Shown one piece after another: positions 1 to 8,164 of a stretch of 12,641 bases of DNA; position 1 is the stretch's first letter, and each line of letters starts with the position of its first letter. The stretch spans positions 1 through 12,641 of the forward strand of contig JAKDLE010000026.1 of assembly GCA_030453005.1 (NCBI GenBank), read 5' to 3'. Source of the stretch: Pseudonocardia sp. Lineage in GTDB: Bacteria; Actinomycetota; Actinomycetes; Mycobacteriales; Pseudonocardiaceae. A program made the translations under genes and the position numbers. The notes beneath the pieces were generated by a model. The model ran no database searches and was not told the origin of the DNA. It was given only the letters and a program-made list of their open reading frames with translations.

Positions 1-93
1 GGGCTCGCGGCGTGGCGGCGGGCGCCGTTCCTGCTGGTCGTGGTGCTGGCGGCCGCCACGACCGCGGGCCTGAGGCATCTCGGCGTGCCGTGA
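1..93 (+). CDS. C-terminal end of a probable small membrane protein (partial, 5' end outside window)
   Basis: Frame 1 is open from the first base to a TGA at 91-93 and encodes 30 residues. These include a strongly hydrophobic run (PFLLVVVLAAATTAGL) followed by a short charged tail, so the piece looks like a last transmembrane helix. The next gene starts only 27 bases after the stop (GTG at 120), which suggests the two are co-transcribed. The size and pattern would suit the end of an AzlD-type branched-chain amino acid exporter subunit, but 30 residues cannot establish that. The call rests on the hydrophobic segment, the stop position and the spacing to the following ribosome binding site. Confidence 0.45.
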   Translation, partial: GLAAWRRAPFLLVVVLAAATTAGLRHLGVP

Positions 94-105
94 CGCCTCC
101 CGTGC

Positions 106-111
106 GGGAGG
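106..111 (+). promoter_or_regulatory. Ribosome binding site that fixes the start of the SDR gene
   Basis: GGGAGG lies 8 bases before the GTG at 120. The open frame extends further upstream, including a GTG at 90 that overlaps the previous gene's stop codon. The Shine-Dalgarno match and the immediate start of the Rossmann fold (LVIGATG) favour GTG 120. Confidence 0.6.
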
Positions 112-119
112 CTCGGACG

Positions 120-1523
120 GTGCACTGTCTGGTGATCGGGGCGACCGGCTACGTCGGCGCCCGGCTCGTCCCCCGCCTGCTGTCCGAGGGCCACGCCGTC
201 CGCGTGCTGGTCCGCAACGAGGCGAAGCTCGAACGGCTCCCCTGGGCCGGGGACGTCGAGCGCCGCGTCGGGGACGTCGCCTCGGCGGCGCGGACGGCGT
301 GCGAGGGCGTCGAGGCCGTGTTCTACCTCGTCCACTCGATGGACGGCCCGGGTTACGCCGAGCGCGACCGCCACGCCGCCACGCTGCTCGCCGCCGCCGC
401 GGCCGCGGCGGGTGTGCGGCGGGTGGTCTACCTCGGCGGGCTGCAGCCGACGGGCCCGGGCAACTCCCGGCACCTGGCCTCGCGCCGCGAGACCGGCGAG
501 GCGCTGTTGGCGGGCGCGGTGCCGACCGCGGTACTGCAGGCCGGGATCGTCGTCGGTGCGGGGTCGGCGAGCTTCGAGATGGTCCGGCACCTGGCCACCC
601 TCGGCCCGGTGCTGCCGCTGCCCGACCGCGCCTGGAACAGCGTGCAGCCCATCGGCATCGACGACGTGCTCTTCCACCTCCTCGCCTGCCTGGAGCTGCC
701 CGACGAGGTCAACCGCTCGTTCGACATCGGCGGCGCCGACGTCCTCACCTACGGCGGGCTGATGACCGGCTACGCCGCCGTCGCCGGGTACGCCCGCCCG
801 GTGACGGTGCCGCTGCCGCTGTCGGCGCCGCGGCTGTTGGCCCGCGCCGTGCAGGCACTCACCCCCGTCGACCGGCACCTGGCCGGGCCGCTGTTGGAGT
901 CGATGGCCCACGACCTCGTCTGTACCGACGGCCCGCCATCGGGCGACCCGCCCGGCGGGGCGCTGAGCTACGCCGAGTCCGTGCGACGCGCGCTCGCCGA
1001 GGAGGGTGCCGCGGGCCACGCGGCCACCGACGCGCGCGCCCCGGAGCTGCTCAGCGAGCACGTCGAGGACGTCGACGCCCCCGCGGCCGCCCTCTGGGAC
1101 GTGCTCAGCGGGGTCGGGGGCGACACCGGCTGGTACACCGTGCCCGGGGCGTGGGCGCTGCGCGGCGGGATCGACCGGCTCCTCGGCGGTGTCGGGGCCC
1201 GACGCACCCGCCCGTCGCGGCTGGTGCCGGGCGCCGCGCTGGACTGGTGGCGCATCGAGGAGGTCGACCACGGCCGTTCGCTGCTGCTGCGGGCGGAGAC
1301 GAAGCTACCCGGTGCGGGCCGGTTGGAGCTGCGCGCCGAGCCCGTCGACGCGCACCGCAGCCGCTACGTGCAGCGTGTCACGTTCCGCCCGGACGGGCTC
1401 GCGGGCCGCGCCTACTGGTACGCCCAGCTCCCCGCCCACGACTTCGTCTTCGCGGTCATGGCGCGGACGATCGCGGGGGTGGCCCTCACGAGGAACCGGG
1501 CACCGCGGCCGCCGCGGGAGTGA
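120..1523 (+). CDS. NAD(P)-binding SDR/NmrA-like protein with C-terminal DUF2867 domain
   Basis: The 467-residue product starts directly with a Rossmann fold: the dinucleotide motif GATGYVGA is at residues 7-14. The VLVRN strand end and the acidic GDV motif at about 51-53 follow, as in atypical SDRs of the NmrA/YwnB type. Residues around 69-110 (YLVHSM, then VVYLGGL) replace the classical Ser-Tyr-Lys centre, and no clear YxxxK is visible, so it may be a sensor or a reductase with changed chemistry. The part from about residue 310, with WYTVPGAWALRGGIDRLLGG and the late YWYAQLPAHDFVF motif, matches DUF2867, a SRPBCC-like ligand-binding domain that often follows such SDRs. Probably cytosolic; substrate unknown. 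Its last 38 bases overlap the 3' end of the opposing MFS gene. Confidence 0.85.
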   Translation: MHCLVIGATGYVGARLVPRLLSEGHAVRVLVRNEAKLERLPWAGDVERRVGDVASAARTACEGVEAVFYLVHSMDGPGYAERDRHAATLLAAAAAAAGVRRVVYLGGLQPTGPGNSRHLASRRETGEALLAGAVPTAVLQAGIVVGAGSASFEMVRHLATLGPVLPLPDRAWNSVQPIGIDDVLFHLLACLELPDEVNRSFDIGGADVLTYGGLMTGYAAVAGYARPVTVPLPLSAPRLLARAVQALTPVDRHLAGPLLESMAHDLVCTDGPPSGDPPGGALSYAESVRRALAEEGAAGHAATDARAPELLSEHVEDVDAPAAALWDVLSGVGGDTGWYTVPGAWALRGGIDRLLGGVGARRTRPSRLVPGAALDWWRIEEVDHGRSLLLRAETKLPGAGRLELRAEPVDAHRSRYVQRVTFRPDGLAGRAYWYAQLPAHDFVFAVMARTIAGVALTRNRAPRPPRE

Positions 1524-2700
1524 CCAGCCGCCGCGCCACCGGCAGGGCCAGCAGCGCGGCGAAACCCGCGATGATCAGGGCGAGCGCGGCGAGGGGCTCA
1601 GCGAACCCCTCCTCACCGCCTGCCACCGACAGCAGCAGCGGCACCGCGAAGCCGAGGTAGGCGCAGGCGTAGAAGGTGCCGGTCAGAGCGCCGCGGGCGG
1701 TGGGGGTGGCGAGCTCGCCCACCATCGTCAGCCCGGCGGCCAGGCACAGACCGTAGCCGATGCCGAGCAGTACGGCCACCGGTATGAGCAGCGGCCACGA
1801 CCCGGTGGACACGCTGACGAGGCTGAGACCGAACCCGGCGGCGCCGACCGCGAGACCCGTCGGCCCGGCGTTGACGGCCCCGAGCGTGCGCCCCAGCGGC
1901 TGCGCGAACACCCCTGTCAGCAGCGTCACCCCGGCCACGACCCCGGTGACCGCTACCGCGATCTGCGGCATCGACGGCGTGAGCAGCAGCGGCAGCACCG
2001 TGACCGCGGTGGACGGGAACGTGAACACCCCGACCGCGATGGGCAGCACCACGACCAGGAACGGCAGCCGGGCCCCGGGCGGCACGCCCAGGTTCACCAG
2101 TGGCCCGCTCCGGCGGCCGAACCCTCCGTCACGCGCGAGCGTCTCGGGCACGCGGGGGAGCAGCGCCAGCCCGACGAGCATCAGCGCGACGTGCACCAGG
2201 TAGGGCAGCACCGTCGGCAGCGGGAGCCACTGACCCATCAGGCCCGCGACGAGGGGGCCGATCGCCCAGCCCCCGCCCAGGGCCGCGGTGGTCAGCCGGG
2301 CCGCGCGCGCGGGGTCGCCGATCAGCTCGGCGAGCCACGCCGTGCCGACGCTGAACACCACGCCGGAGACCGCACCCTGCAGGAACCGGCACACGAACAG
2401 CAGCACGACCGAACCCGAGGCCCCGATGAACAGCAGCGAGGTGACGACGGAGAGCACCACGAACGGCACGACGACCGGCCGCCGCCCGTACCGGTCCGAC
2501 GCGGGTCCGGCGAGCAGCAGGGCAGGCACGAGACCGGCGGCGTACACGCCGAACGCGCCGGTCAGCGCGCTCGCGGAGAGGCCGAGGATGTCCTGGTAGA
2601 CCAGCAGCAGCGGGGTGGGCACGTTGGTGCCGAAGGCGACGACGAACACCGCGGTCCACAGGGCGACGATCTCGCGACGTCGTTCGAGGACCGGGCGCAC
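1486..2700 (-). CDS. MFS transporter, DHA1-type drug/metabolite exporter family
   Basis: The product has 404 residues and is hydrophobic throughout, with a pattern fitting about 12 transmembrane helices. The loop between helices 2 and 3 carries the major facilitator motif A (GPASDRYGRRP, residues 65-75). There is no signal peptide and only short polar loops, the usual size and form for a DHA1 proton-coupled exporter. The substrate cannot be read from the sequence. The start is a GTG (2698-2700) without a good Shine-Dalgarno sequence, only 9 bases after the stop of the EF-G-like gene, so translation is probably coupled to that gene and both form one leftward operon. The 3' end runs 38 bases into the convergent SDR gene. 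Confidence 0.9.
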   Translation of the reverse strand: MRPVLERRREIVALWTAVFVVAFGTNVPTPLLLVYQDILGLSASALTGAFGVYAAGLVPALLLAGPASDRYGRRPVVVPFVVLSVVTSLLFIGASGSVVLLFVCRFLQGAVSGVVFSVGTAWLAELIGDPARAARLTTAALGGGWAIGPLVAGLMGQWLPLPTVLPYLVHVALMLVGLALLPRVPETLARDGGFGRRSGPLVNLGVPPGARLPFLVVVLPIAVGVFTFPSTAVTVLPLLLTPSMPQIAVAVTGVVAGVTLLTGVFAQPLGRTLGAVNAGPTGLAVGAAGFGLSLVSVSTGSWPLLIPVAVLLGIGYGLCLAAGLTMVGELATPTARGALTGTFYACAYLGFAVPLLLSVAGGEEGFAEPLAALALIIAGFAALLALPVARRLVTPAAAAVPGSS

Positions 2701-2709
2701 CCGGGCACG

Positions 2710-4890
2710 CTACCCCGCGGACACCCCCTCCGGCACCGCGTCGTAGCGGGCGAACCGCCGGGTGAACCGGGCCGCCCCGGACGTCATCGCCCGGGCGTCG
2801 ACGGCGTAGCGCAGCAGCTCCCGGCAGGGCACCTCGGCGCGTACCTCGGTGCGGCCGGACCCGGCGGCCTCGGTGCCCAGCACGCGCCCGCGACGGCCGG
2901 CCAGGTCACCCAGCACGGCGCCCAGGTGCTCGTCGGGGACCAGTACCGTCACCTCGTCGAACGGTTCCAGCAGCACGACCCCGCACTCCTGGGCGGTGGC
3001 GCGCAGGGCGAGCGCGCCCGCGGTCTGGAACGCCGCGTCCGAGGAGTCGACGCTGTGCGCCTTGCCGTCCACGAGCGTGGCCCGGATGTCGACGACGGGG
3101 TGGCGGGCGGCGGGATCGTCCGGCCCGGAGAGGCTGGGGAGACCACGGGCGAGCTGGGCGCGGATGCCCTTCTCGACGCTCGGGATGAACTGCGTGGGCA
3201 CCGACCCGCCGACGACCCGGGAGACGAACTCGAATCCCGCACCCCGCGGGAGGGGCTCGAACTCGACGTGGCACACGGCGTACTGCCCGTGCCCGCCGCT
3301 CTGTTTGACGTGGCGTCCGGTGACCCGGGCGGGGGCGGCGATGGGCGGACGCATCGGGACCCGCACCGGCTCGGGGTCGACTCCGACGCGCGATCCACCG
3401 GCCCCGCCGGCGCGCAGCCGCGAGAGGATCACGTCGGCGTGCGCCTCCCCCATGCACCACAGCACCGTCTGGTGGGTCTCGGGGTTGCGTTCCAGGCTCA
3501 GCGCCGGGTCCGCCGCGACGATCTTGGCCAGCGTGCGGACCAGCGCGTCCTCGTCGCCGCGGCTGTGCGCGACGACGGCGACGGGCAGCAGCGGCTCGGG
3601 CAGGTCCCAACAGGACAGCAGCAGGGGGTCGTCGGCGGCGGAGACGGTGTCGCCGGTCTCGGCGCAGCCCAGCTTCGTGAGGGCGGCGATGTCACCCGCC
3701 ACCACGGCGTCGACCTCGCTCAGCGTGGCGCCGAGCGGGGTGTAGACGTGGGCGAGGCGTTCGTCGACGTCGTGGCCTGCGGCGGCCCCCTCCCCGCCCC
3801 GCTGGGCGGGAACCCGCGCGTGGTGCCCGCTCACGTGCACCACGGTCTCGGGGCGCAGCGTCCCGGAGAACACCCGCACCAGCGAGACGCGCCCGACGTA
3901 GGCGTCCGCGGTGGTGCGCACCACCTCGGCGGCGAGGGGACCATCCGGGTCGGCCGTGAGGGGAGGGCGCCCGGAGCCGTCGACCCCCGACACCGGCGGG
4001 AGCGGGTGCTCCAGCGGCGACGGGAAGCCGCCGACCAGCACCTCCAGCAGTGCGTCCAGGCCGATGGCCGCCGCCCCGTTCGCGTCCCCGACGCACACGG
4101 GGATCACGGGGTGGAACGCGCCGCGCACGACGGCGGTCTCCAGGTCGCGGATCAGGGTGGCGAGGTCGAGGTCCTCGCCGCCGAGGTAGCGCTCCATGAG
4201 CGACTCGTCCTCGGACTGCTCGATGATGTTCTCGATCAGGTCGGCGCGGGTCTCGCGGGCGCCCGGCGGAGCGCTGCCCGCGGGGGTGCGCGAGAGTAGC
4301 CCGTAGAGCCCGGTGAGGCGCTCCCCGACGCGGACCGGGAGGTACAGCGGCGCCACCCCGGCGCCGAAGGACTCCTGGCAGGCCGCGATCGTGGCCTCCA
4401 GGTCGGCGCGGGGCCCGTCACACCGGGCGACGACCACCGCGCGGGGCATGCCGACGGCCGCGCACTCCTCCCACTGCGCCACGGTGGCGGCGTCGATCCG
4501 GCCGCCGTTGCGGCCCGCCTCGTCCGCGGCCACCACGAACAGGGCGCCGTCGGCGGCGCGCAGGCCCGCACGCAGCTCGCCGACGAAGTCCCCGTAGCCG
4601 GGGGTGTCGATCAGGTTGACCTTCGTGTCCTGGTGCACCAGCGGGGCGACCGACAACCCCACCGAGCGCTGCTGGCGCACCGCGGCCGGGTCGTGGTCGC
4701 AGACCGTGGTGCCGTCGGGGACCGAGCCCTGTCGCGGGATCACCGACGAGTACGCGAGCAGCGCCTCCACCAGCGTGGTCTTCCCCGAGCCGGACGGCCC
4801 GACGAGGACCACGTTGCGAATGCGGGCGGGTGGACGGGCCTCGGACGTCCGTGCCCCGGTGCGCTGCCCGCTCGCTGCTCTGACCGCCAT
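2710..4890 (-). CDS. fusA2: Elongation factor G-like protein (EF-G2/FusA2 type translational GTPase paralog)
   Basis: The 726-residue product has the full EF-G layout. The P-loop GPSGSGKTT is at residues 31-39 and switch II DTPGYGDF at 95-102. The domain II beta barrel, domain III and domain IV follow, with KQSGGHGQYA and a tip region containing HSVDSSDAAF, then domain V. Two G motifs are changed: where EF-G has RGITI the sequence reads RSVGLSV (G2 Thr lost), and the NKxD base-recognition motif is ARCD (155-158). This matches the EF-G-like subfamily typified by mycobacterial FusA2, reported to lack normal ribosome-dependent GTPase activity, rather than the main translocase. The main fusA is expected elsewhere. 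The ATG at 4888-4890 has GGAGG 9 bases upstream, so it is preferred over in-frame codons further upstream. First gene of an operon with the MFS gene. Confidence 0.92.
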   Translation of the reverse strand: MAVRAASGQRTGARTSEARPPARIRNVVLVGPSGSGKTTLVEALLAYSSVIPRQGSVPDGTTVCDHDPAAVRQQRSVGLSVAPLVHQDTKVNLIDTPGYGDFVGELRAGLRAADGALFVVAADEAGRNGGRIDAATVAQWEECAAVGMPRAVVVARCDGPRADLEATIAACQESFGAGVAPLYLPVRVGERLTGLYGLLSRTPAGSAPPGARETRADLIENIIEQSEDESLMERYLGGEDLDLATLIRDLETAVVRGAFHPVIPVCVGDANGAAAIGLDALLEVLVGGFPSPLEHPLPPVSGVDGSGRPPLTADPDGPLAAEVVRTTADAYVGRVSLVRVFSGTLRPETVVHVSGHHARVPAQRGGEGAAAGHDVDERLAHVYTPLGATLSEVDAVVAGDIAALTKLGCAETGDTVSAADDPLLLSCWDLPEPLLPVAVVAHSRGDEDALVRTLAKIVAADPALSLERNPETHQTVLWCMGEAHADVILSRLRAGGAGGSRVGVDPEPVRVPMRPPIAAPARVTGRHVKQSGGHGQYAVCHVEFEPLPRGAGFEFVSRVVGGSVPTQFIPSVEKGIRAQLARGLPSLSGPDDPAARHPVVDIRATLVDGKAHSVDSSDAAFQTAGALALRATAQECGVVLLEPFDEVTVLVPDEHLGAVLGDLAGRRGRVLGTEAAGSGRTEVRAEVPCRELLRYAVDARAMTSGAARFTRRFARYDAVPEGVSAG

Positions 4891-4899
4891 GGGGGACCA

Positions 4900-4904
4900 C
4901 CTCC
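4900..4904 (-). promoter_or_regulatory. Ribosome binding site of the EF-G-like gene
   Basis: Read on the minus strand the sequence is GGAGG, 9 bases before the ATG at 4890. This decides the start against an in-frame GTG upstream at 4926 that would add 12 residues unlike an EF-G N-terminus. Confidence 0.65.
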
Positions 4905-4924
4905 ACACAATCCACCTGTGCGCC

Positions 4925-4953
4925 ATCTCACACCCACGCCGGCCTCGTCACAA
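4925..4953 (-). promoter_or_regulatory. Possible promoter of the EF-G-like/MFS operon
   Basis: On the minus strand, TTGTGA (4948-4953) and TGAGAT (4925-4930) are separated by 17 bases, a plausible but imperfect sigma-70 type -35/-10 pair. It lies within the 80-base divergent intergenic region and would give a leader of about 25-30 bases with the GGAGG site. The match is by eye only; the -10 deviates from TANNNT. Confidence 0.3.
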
Positions 4954-4958
4954 CCCCT

Positions 4959-4970
4959 TAGGGTGTGCGG

Positions 4971-4971
<1 letters not shown>
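4959..4971 (+). promoter_or_regulatory. -10 box and probable leaderless start of the malic enzyme gene
   Basis: TAGGGT (4959-4964) fits the actinobacterial -10 consensus TANNNT. The GTG at 4971 begins 6 bases after it, where transcription would be expected to start, and no Shine-Dalgarno sequence precedes this GTG. The other in-frame GTG, at 4965, would abut the -10 box and so would lie upstream of the transcript. No good -35 hexamer is visible. Confidence 0.5.
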
Positions 4972-6365
<1,394 letters not shown>

Positions 6366-6395
6366 CCGACCGTCGGAGGGCCGTCGGGCCCGGAC

Positions 6396-6409
6396 TACCC
6401 TCGACGGTG
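6396..6409 (+). promoter_or_regulatory. -10 box and probable leaderless start of pdxT
   Basis: TACCCT (6396-6401) fits TANNNT and the GTG at 6409 follows after 7 bases, the usual distance to a transcription start. No Shine-Dalgarno sequence precedes it. The 43-base gap after the malic enzyme stop therefore probably holds pdxT's own promoter, although read-through from the malic enzyme gene is also possible. Confidence 0.5.
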
Positions 6410-7041
6410 TGGTTCCCGTGATCGGAGTGCTGGCCCTGCAGGGTGACGTCCGCGAGCACCTGGCGGCGCTGACGGCGTGCGGCGACGTGCGTGCGGTGCC
6501 GGTGCGGCGCCCCTGCGAGCTCGACGCCGTCGACGCGATGGTGCTGCCCGGCGGGGAGTCCACCACGATGAGCCGGTTGCTCACCGTGTTCGATCTGCTC
6601 GACCCGCTGCGCGCCCGCATCGCCGCCGACATGCCCGTCTACGGCTCGTGCGCCGGGATGATCCTGCTCGCCCGCGAGGTGCTCGACGGCCGGCCCGACC
6701 AGCAGCAGCTCGGCGGCCTCGACGTCGTGGTGCGGCGCAACGCCTTCGGCCGCCAGGTCGACTCCTTCGAGACCGACCTGGCCGTAGACGGCGTCGCGGG
6801 CGACCCGATGCGCGCGATCTTCATCCGCGCCCCCTGGGTGGAGAAGGCGGGCGACGACGTGCGGATACTCGCCGCGGTGCCGGACCACACGGTCACCGGC
6901 GCGGACACCGGTGCCGCGGCGGGCCGCCCGGTGGCGGTCCGCCAGGGCGCGGTACTGGCCACGGCCTTCCACCCCGAGCTCACCGGAGACCTCCGCGTCC
7001 ACGCCCTGTTCTGTGAGCTGGTGCGCGCCGCCACCGCGTGA
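6409..7041 (+). CDS. pdxT: Pyridoxal 5'-phosphate synthase glutaminase subunit PdxT
   Basis: PdxT hydrolyses glutamine and channels ammonia to PdxS, which makes pyridoxal 5'-phosphate from ribose 5-phosphate and glyceraldehyde 3-phosphate. The 210-residue product has the family pattern: the start [15 protein letters not shown], the GGEST loop near residues 47-51, the nucleophile cysteine in YGSCAGM near residue 80, the conserved RRNAFGRQ and FIRAP segments, and the catalytic His-Glu pair in FHPELTGD near the C-terminus. It is a class I glutamine amidotransferase of normal length. The start could be GTG 6409 or GTG 6418; the first is chosen from the -10 spacing. The partner gene pdxS is not adjacent in this window. 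yebC follows 59 bases downstream, a pairing also known in mycobacteria. Confidence 0.96.
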   Translation: MVPVIGVLALQGDVREHLAALTACGDVRAVPVRRPCELDAVDAMVLPGGESTTMSRLLTVFDLLDPLRARIAADMPVYGSCAGMILLAREVLDGRPDQQQLGGLDVVVRRNAFGRQVDSFETDLAVDGVAGDPMRAIFIRAPWVEKAGDDVRILAAVPDHTVTGADTGAAAGRPVAVRQGAVLATAFHPELTGDLRVHALFCELVRAATA

Positions 7042-7058
7042 CCGTCGGGGCCTGCCGG

Positions 7059-7072
7059 TAGGGTCACCGACG
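7059..7072 (+). promoter_or_regulatory. -10 box of yebC
   Basis: TAGGGT (7059-7064) fits TANNNT, and a start near 7071-7072 would give a leader of about 30 bases. GTGACC at 7038-7043, overlapping the pdxT stop codon, is a weak -35 candidate with a 15-base spacer. Unlike the two preceding genes, this transcript would carry a Shine-Dalgarno sequence. Confidence 0.4.
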
Positions 7073-7082
7073 GAACATGCGC

Positions 7083-7090
7083 GGAAGGGA
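7083..7090 (+). promoter_or_regulatory. Ribosome binding site of yebC
   Basis: GGAAGGGA ends 10 bases before the ATG at 7101. This separates the true start from an ATG at 7096 (stopped after two codons) and an in-frame ATG at 7077 upstream of the site. Confidence 0.6.
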
Positions 7091-7100
7091 CCCCGATGCG

Positions 7101-7871
7101 ATGAGCGGCCACTCCAAGTGGGCTACCACCAAGCACAAGAAGGCCGTCGTCGACGCCCGCCGCGGCAAGATGTTCGCGAAGCTGATCAAGAACATCGAGG
7201 TGGCCGCCCGCTCCGGCGGCGGTGACCTCGACGGCAACCCCACGCTCTTCGACGCCGTGCAGAAGGCCAAGAAGAGCTCGGTGCCCAACGACAACATCGA
7301 CCGCGCCGTCAAGCGCGGCTCCGGGGTCGACGCGGGCGGGGCCGACTACCAGGCGATCACCTACGAGGGCTACGGCCCGGGCGGTGTCGCGCTGCTGATC
7401 GAGTGCCTGTCGGACAACCGCAACCGCGCGGCCACCGAGGTCCGCATCGCGATGACCCGCAACGGCGGCGCCATGGCCGACCCGGGCTCGGTGGCCTACC
7501 TGTTCACCCGCAAGGGCGTGGTGATCGTCCCGAAGGCCGCGTCGTCCGGAGGTTCTGCCCTCGCCGAGGACGACCTGCTCCTCGCGGTGCTGGACGCGGG
7601 CGCGGAGGAGGTCAACGACCTCGGCGAGAGCTTCGAGGTGGTCTCCGAGGCCACCGACCTGATCCCGGTGCGCACCGCCCTCGTCGACGCAGGCATCGAG
7701 TACGACTCCGCCGACCCCACGTTCCTGCCGTCCATGAGCATCCCGCTCGACGCCGAGGGTGCGCGCAAGGTCTTCCGACTCATCGAGGCGCTGGAGGACA
7801 GCGACGAGGTGCAGAACGTGTACGCGAACTTCGACGTGAGCGACGACGTACTCGACGAGGTCAACGCGTAG
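7101..7871 (+). CDS. yebC: YebC/PmpR/TACO1 family transcriptional regulator or translation factor
   Basis: The 256-residue product opens with the family signature [15 protein letters not shown], followed by [18 protein letters not shown] and a [13 protein letters not shown] segment. The conserved YEGYGPGG motif is at about residues 90-97, then the [10 protein letters not shown] segment and NGG near 120. Length and domain order (three alpha/beta domains) are standard. Family members act as DNA-binding regulators or, as recent work on YebC and mitochondrial TACO1 shows, as ribosome-associated factors that relieve stalling at proline-rich stretches. Which applies here cannot be read from sequence. 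The start ATG 7101 is supported by the Shine-Dalgarno site and the invariant N-terminus. In many actinobacteria yebC precedes ruvCAB; here a Ter module follows instead. Confidence 0.96.
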   Translation: MSGHSKWATTKHKKAVVDARRGKMFAKLIKNIEVAARSGGGDLDGNPTLFDAVQKAKKSSVPNDNIDRAVKRGSGVDAGGADYQAITYEGYGPGGVALLIECLSDNRNRAATEVRIAMTRNGGAMADPGSVAYLFTRKGVVIVPKAASSGGSALAEDDLLLAVLDAGAEEVNDLGESFEVVSEATDLIPVRTALVDAGIEYDSADPTFLPSMSIPLDAEGARKVFRLIEALEDSDEVQNVYANFDVSDDVLDEVNA

Positions 7872-7907
7872 AGGCCGCAGCGTAGAGGTCACAGCGTAGA
7901 GGCCCCC
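7866..7907 (+). repeat. Three tandem copies of a 14-base unit spanning the yebC stop codon
   Basis: Units at 7866-7879, 7880-7893 and 7894-7907 share the core GCGTAGAGG, followed by a variable C-rich end. The first copy contains the yebC stop TAG (7869-7871), so the stop region appears to have been triplicated. Because 14 is not a multiple of three, the copies fall in different frames. Confidence 0.75.
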
Positions 7908-7917
7908 GCGCAGGGCC
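7901..7917 (+). terminator. Weak hairpin downstream of yebC
   Basis: GGCCC (7901-7905) and GGGCC (7913-7917) can pair around a 7-base loop, 30 bases after the yebC stop. The stem is only five pairs and no T-run follows, so termination here is possible but poorly supported. Confidence 0.25.
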
Positions 7918-8083
7918 GTCGTGTAGACCGCCGACCGAGCCGAGCCCGGGCTCATGGTCGATCCCACATGTGCAGTCCGAGCCCAGGTCAGGGCGGGTGC
8001 CGCGGCGGTCGGGGCGCGGTGCCGCCTGCCCGGATCCCCCACCCCCCGGCGAGAACACGGGCACACTGGGTGGAGCGCCCGTC

Positions 8084-8111
8084 CCGTGGAGATCACCACG
8101 GACTACCGTGG
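8084..8111 (+). promoter_or_regulatory. Candidate operator/promoter of the terC-terD operon
   Basis: CCGTGG (8084-8089) and CCACGG (8096-8101) form a perfect 6-base inverted repeat with a 6-base spacer, and a further CCGTGG lies at 8106-8111. A TACCGT (8104-8109) that fits TANNNT overlaps the third copy, so a bound protein would cover the -10 region. Transcription starting near 8116-8117 would give a leader of about 50 bases before the ATG at 8165. No regulator gene is visible nearby. Confidence 0.4.
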
Positions 8112-8164
8112 CTGCACATCCGTGACGTATCGGGACATCTACAGGGGAACAGGATCACCAGGAC

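Larger units (their letters stand above)
7872..8164. other. Intergenic region between yebC and the terC-like gene
   Basis: This 293-base stretch shows no convincing gene: short open frames on both strands lack ribosome binding sites and recognisable products. It holds the rest of the 14-base repeat, the weak hairpin, two palindromes (GAGCCCGGGCTC at 7942-7953 and CACATGTG at 7965-7972), a CCGTGG/CCACGG cluster at 8084-8111 and a possible -10 box TACCGT at 8104-8109. An AGGA at 8151-8154 lies 10 bases before the ATG of the next gene. It is likely the promoter and control region of the TerC/TerD pair. Confidence 0.5.

Noticed and set aside
1006..4299. A very long open frame (1097 codons) on the plus strand
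   Set aside because: It runs antisense through the MFS and EF-G-like genes and is rich in Arg, Gly, Gln and His without any domain. High GC removes stop codons from this frame; the minus-strand products are clearly real families.
6639..8099. A 486-codon minus-strand open frame across pdxT and yebC
   Set aside because: Antisense to two strongly conserved genes and without domain signatures.
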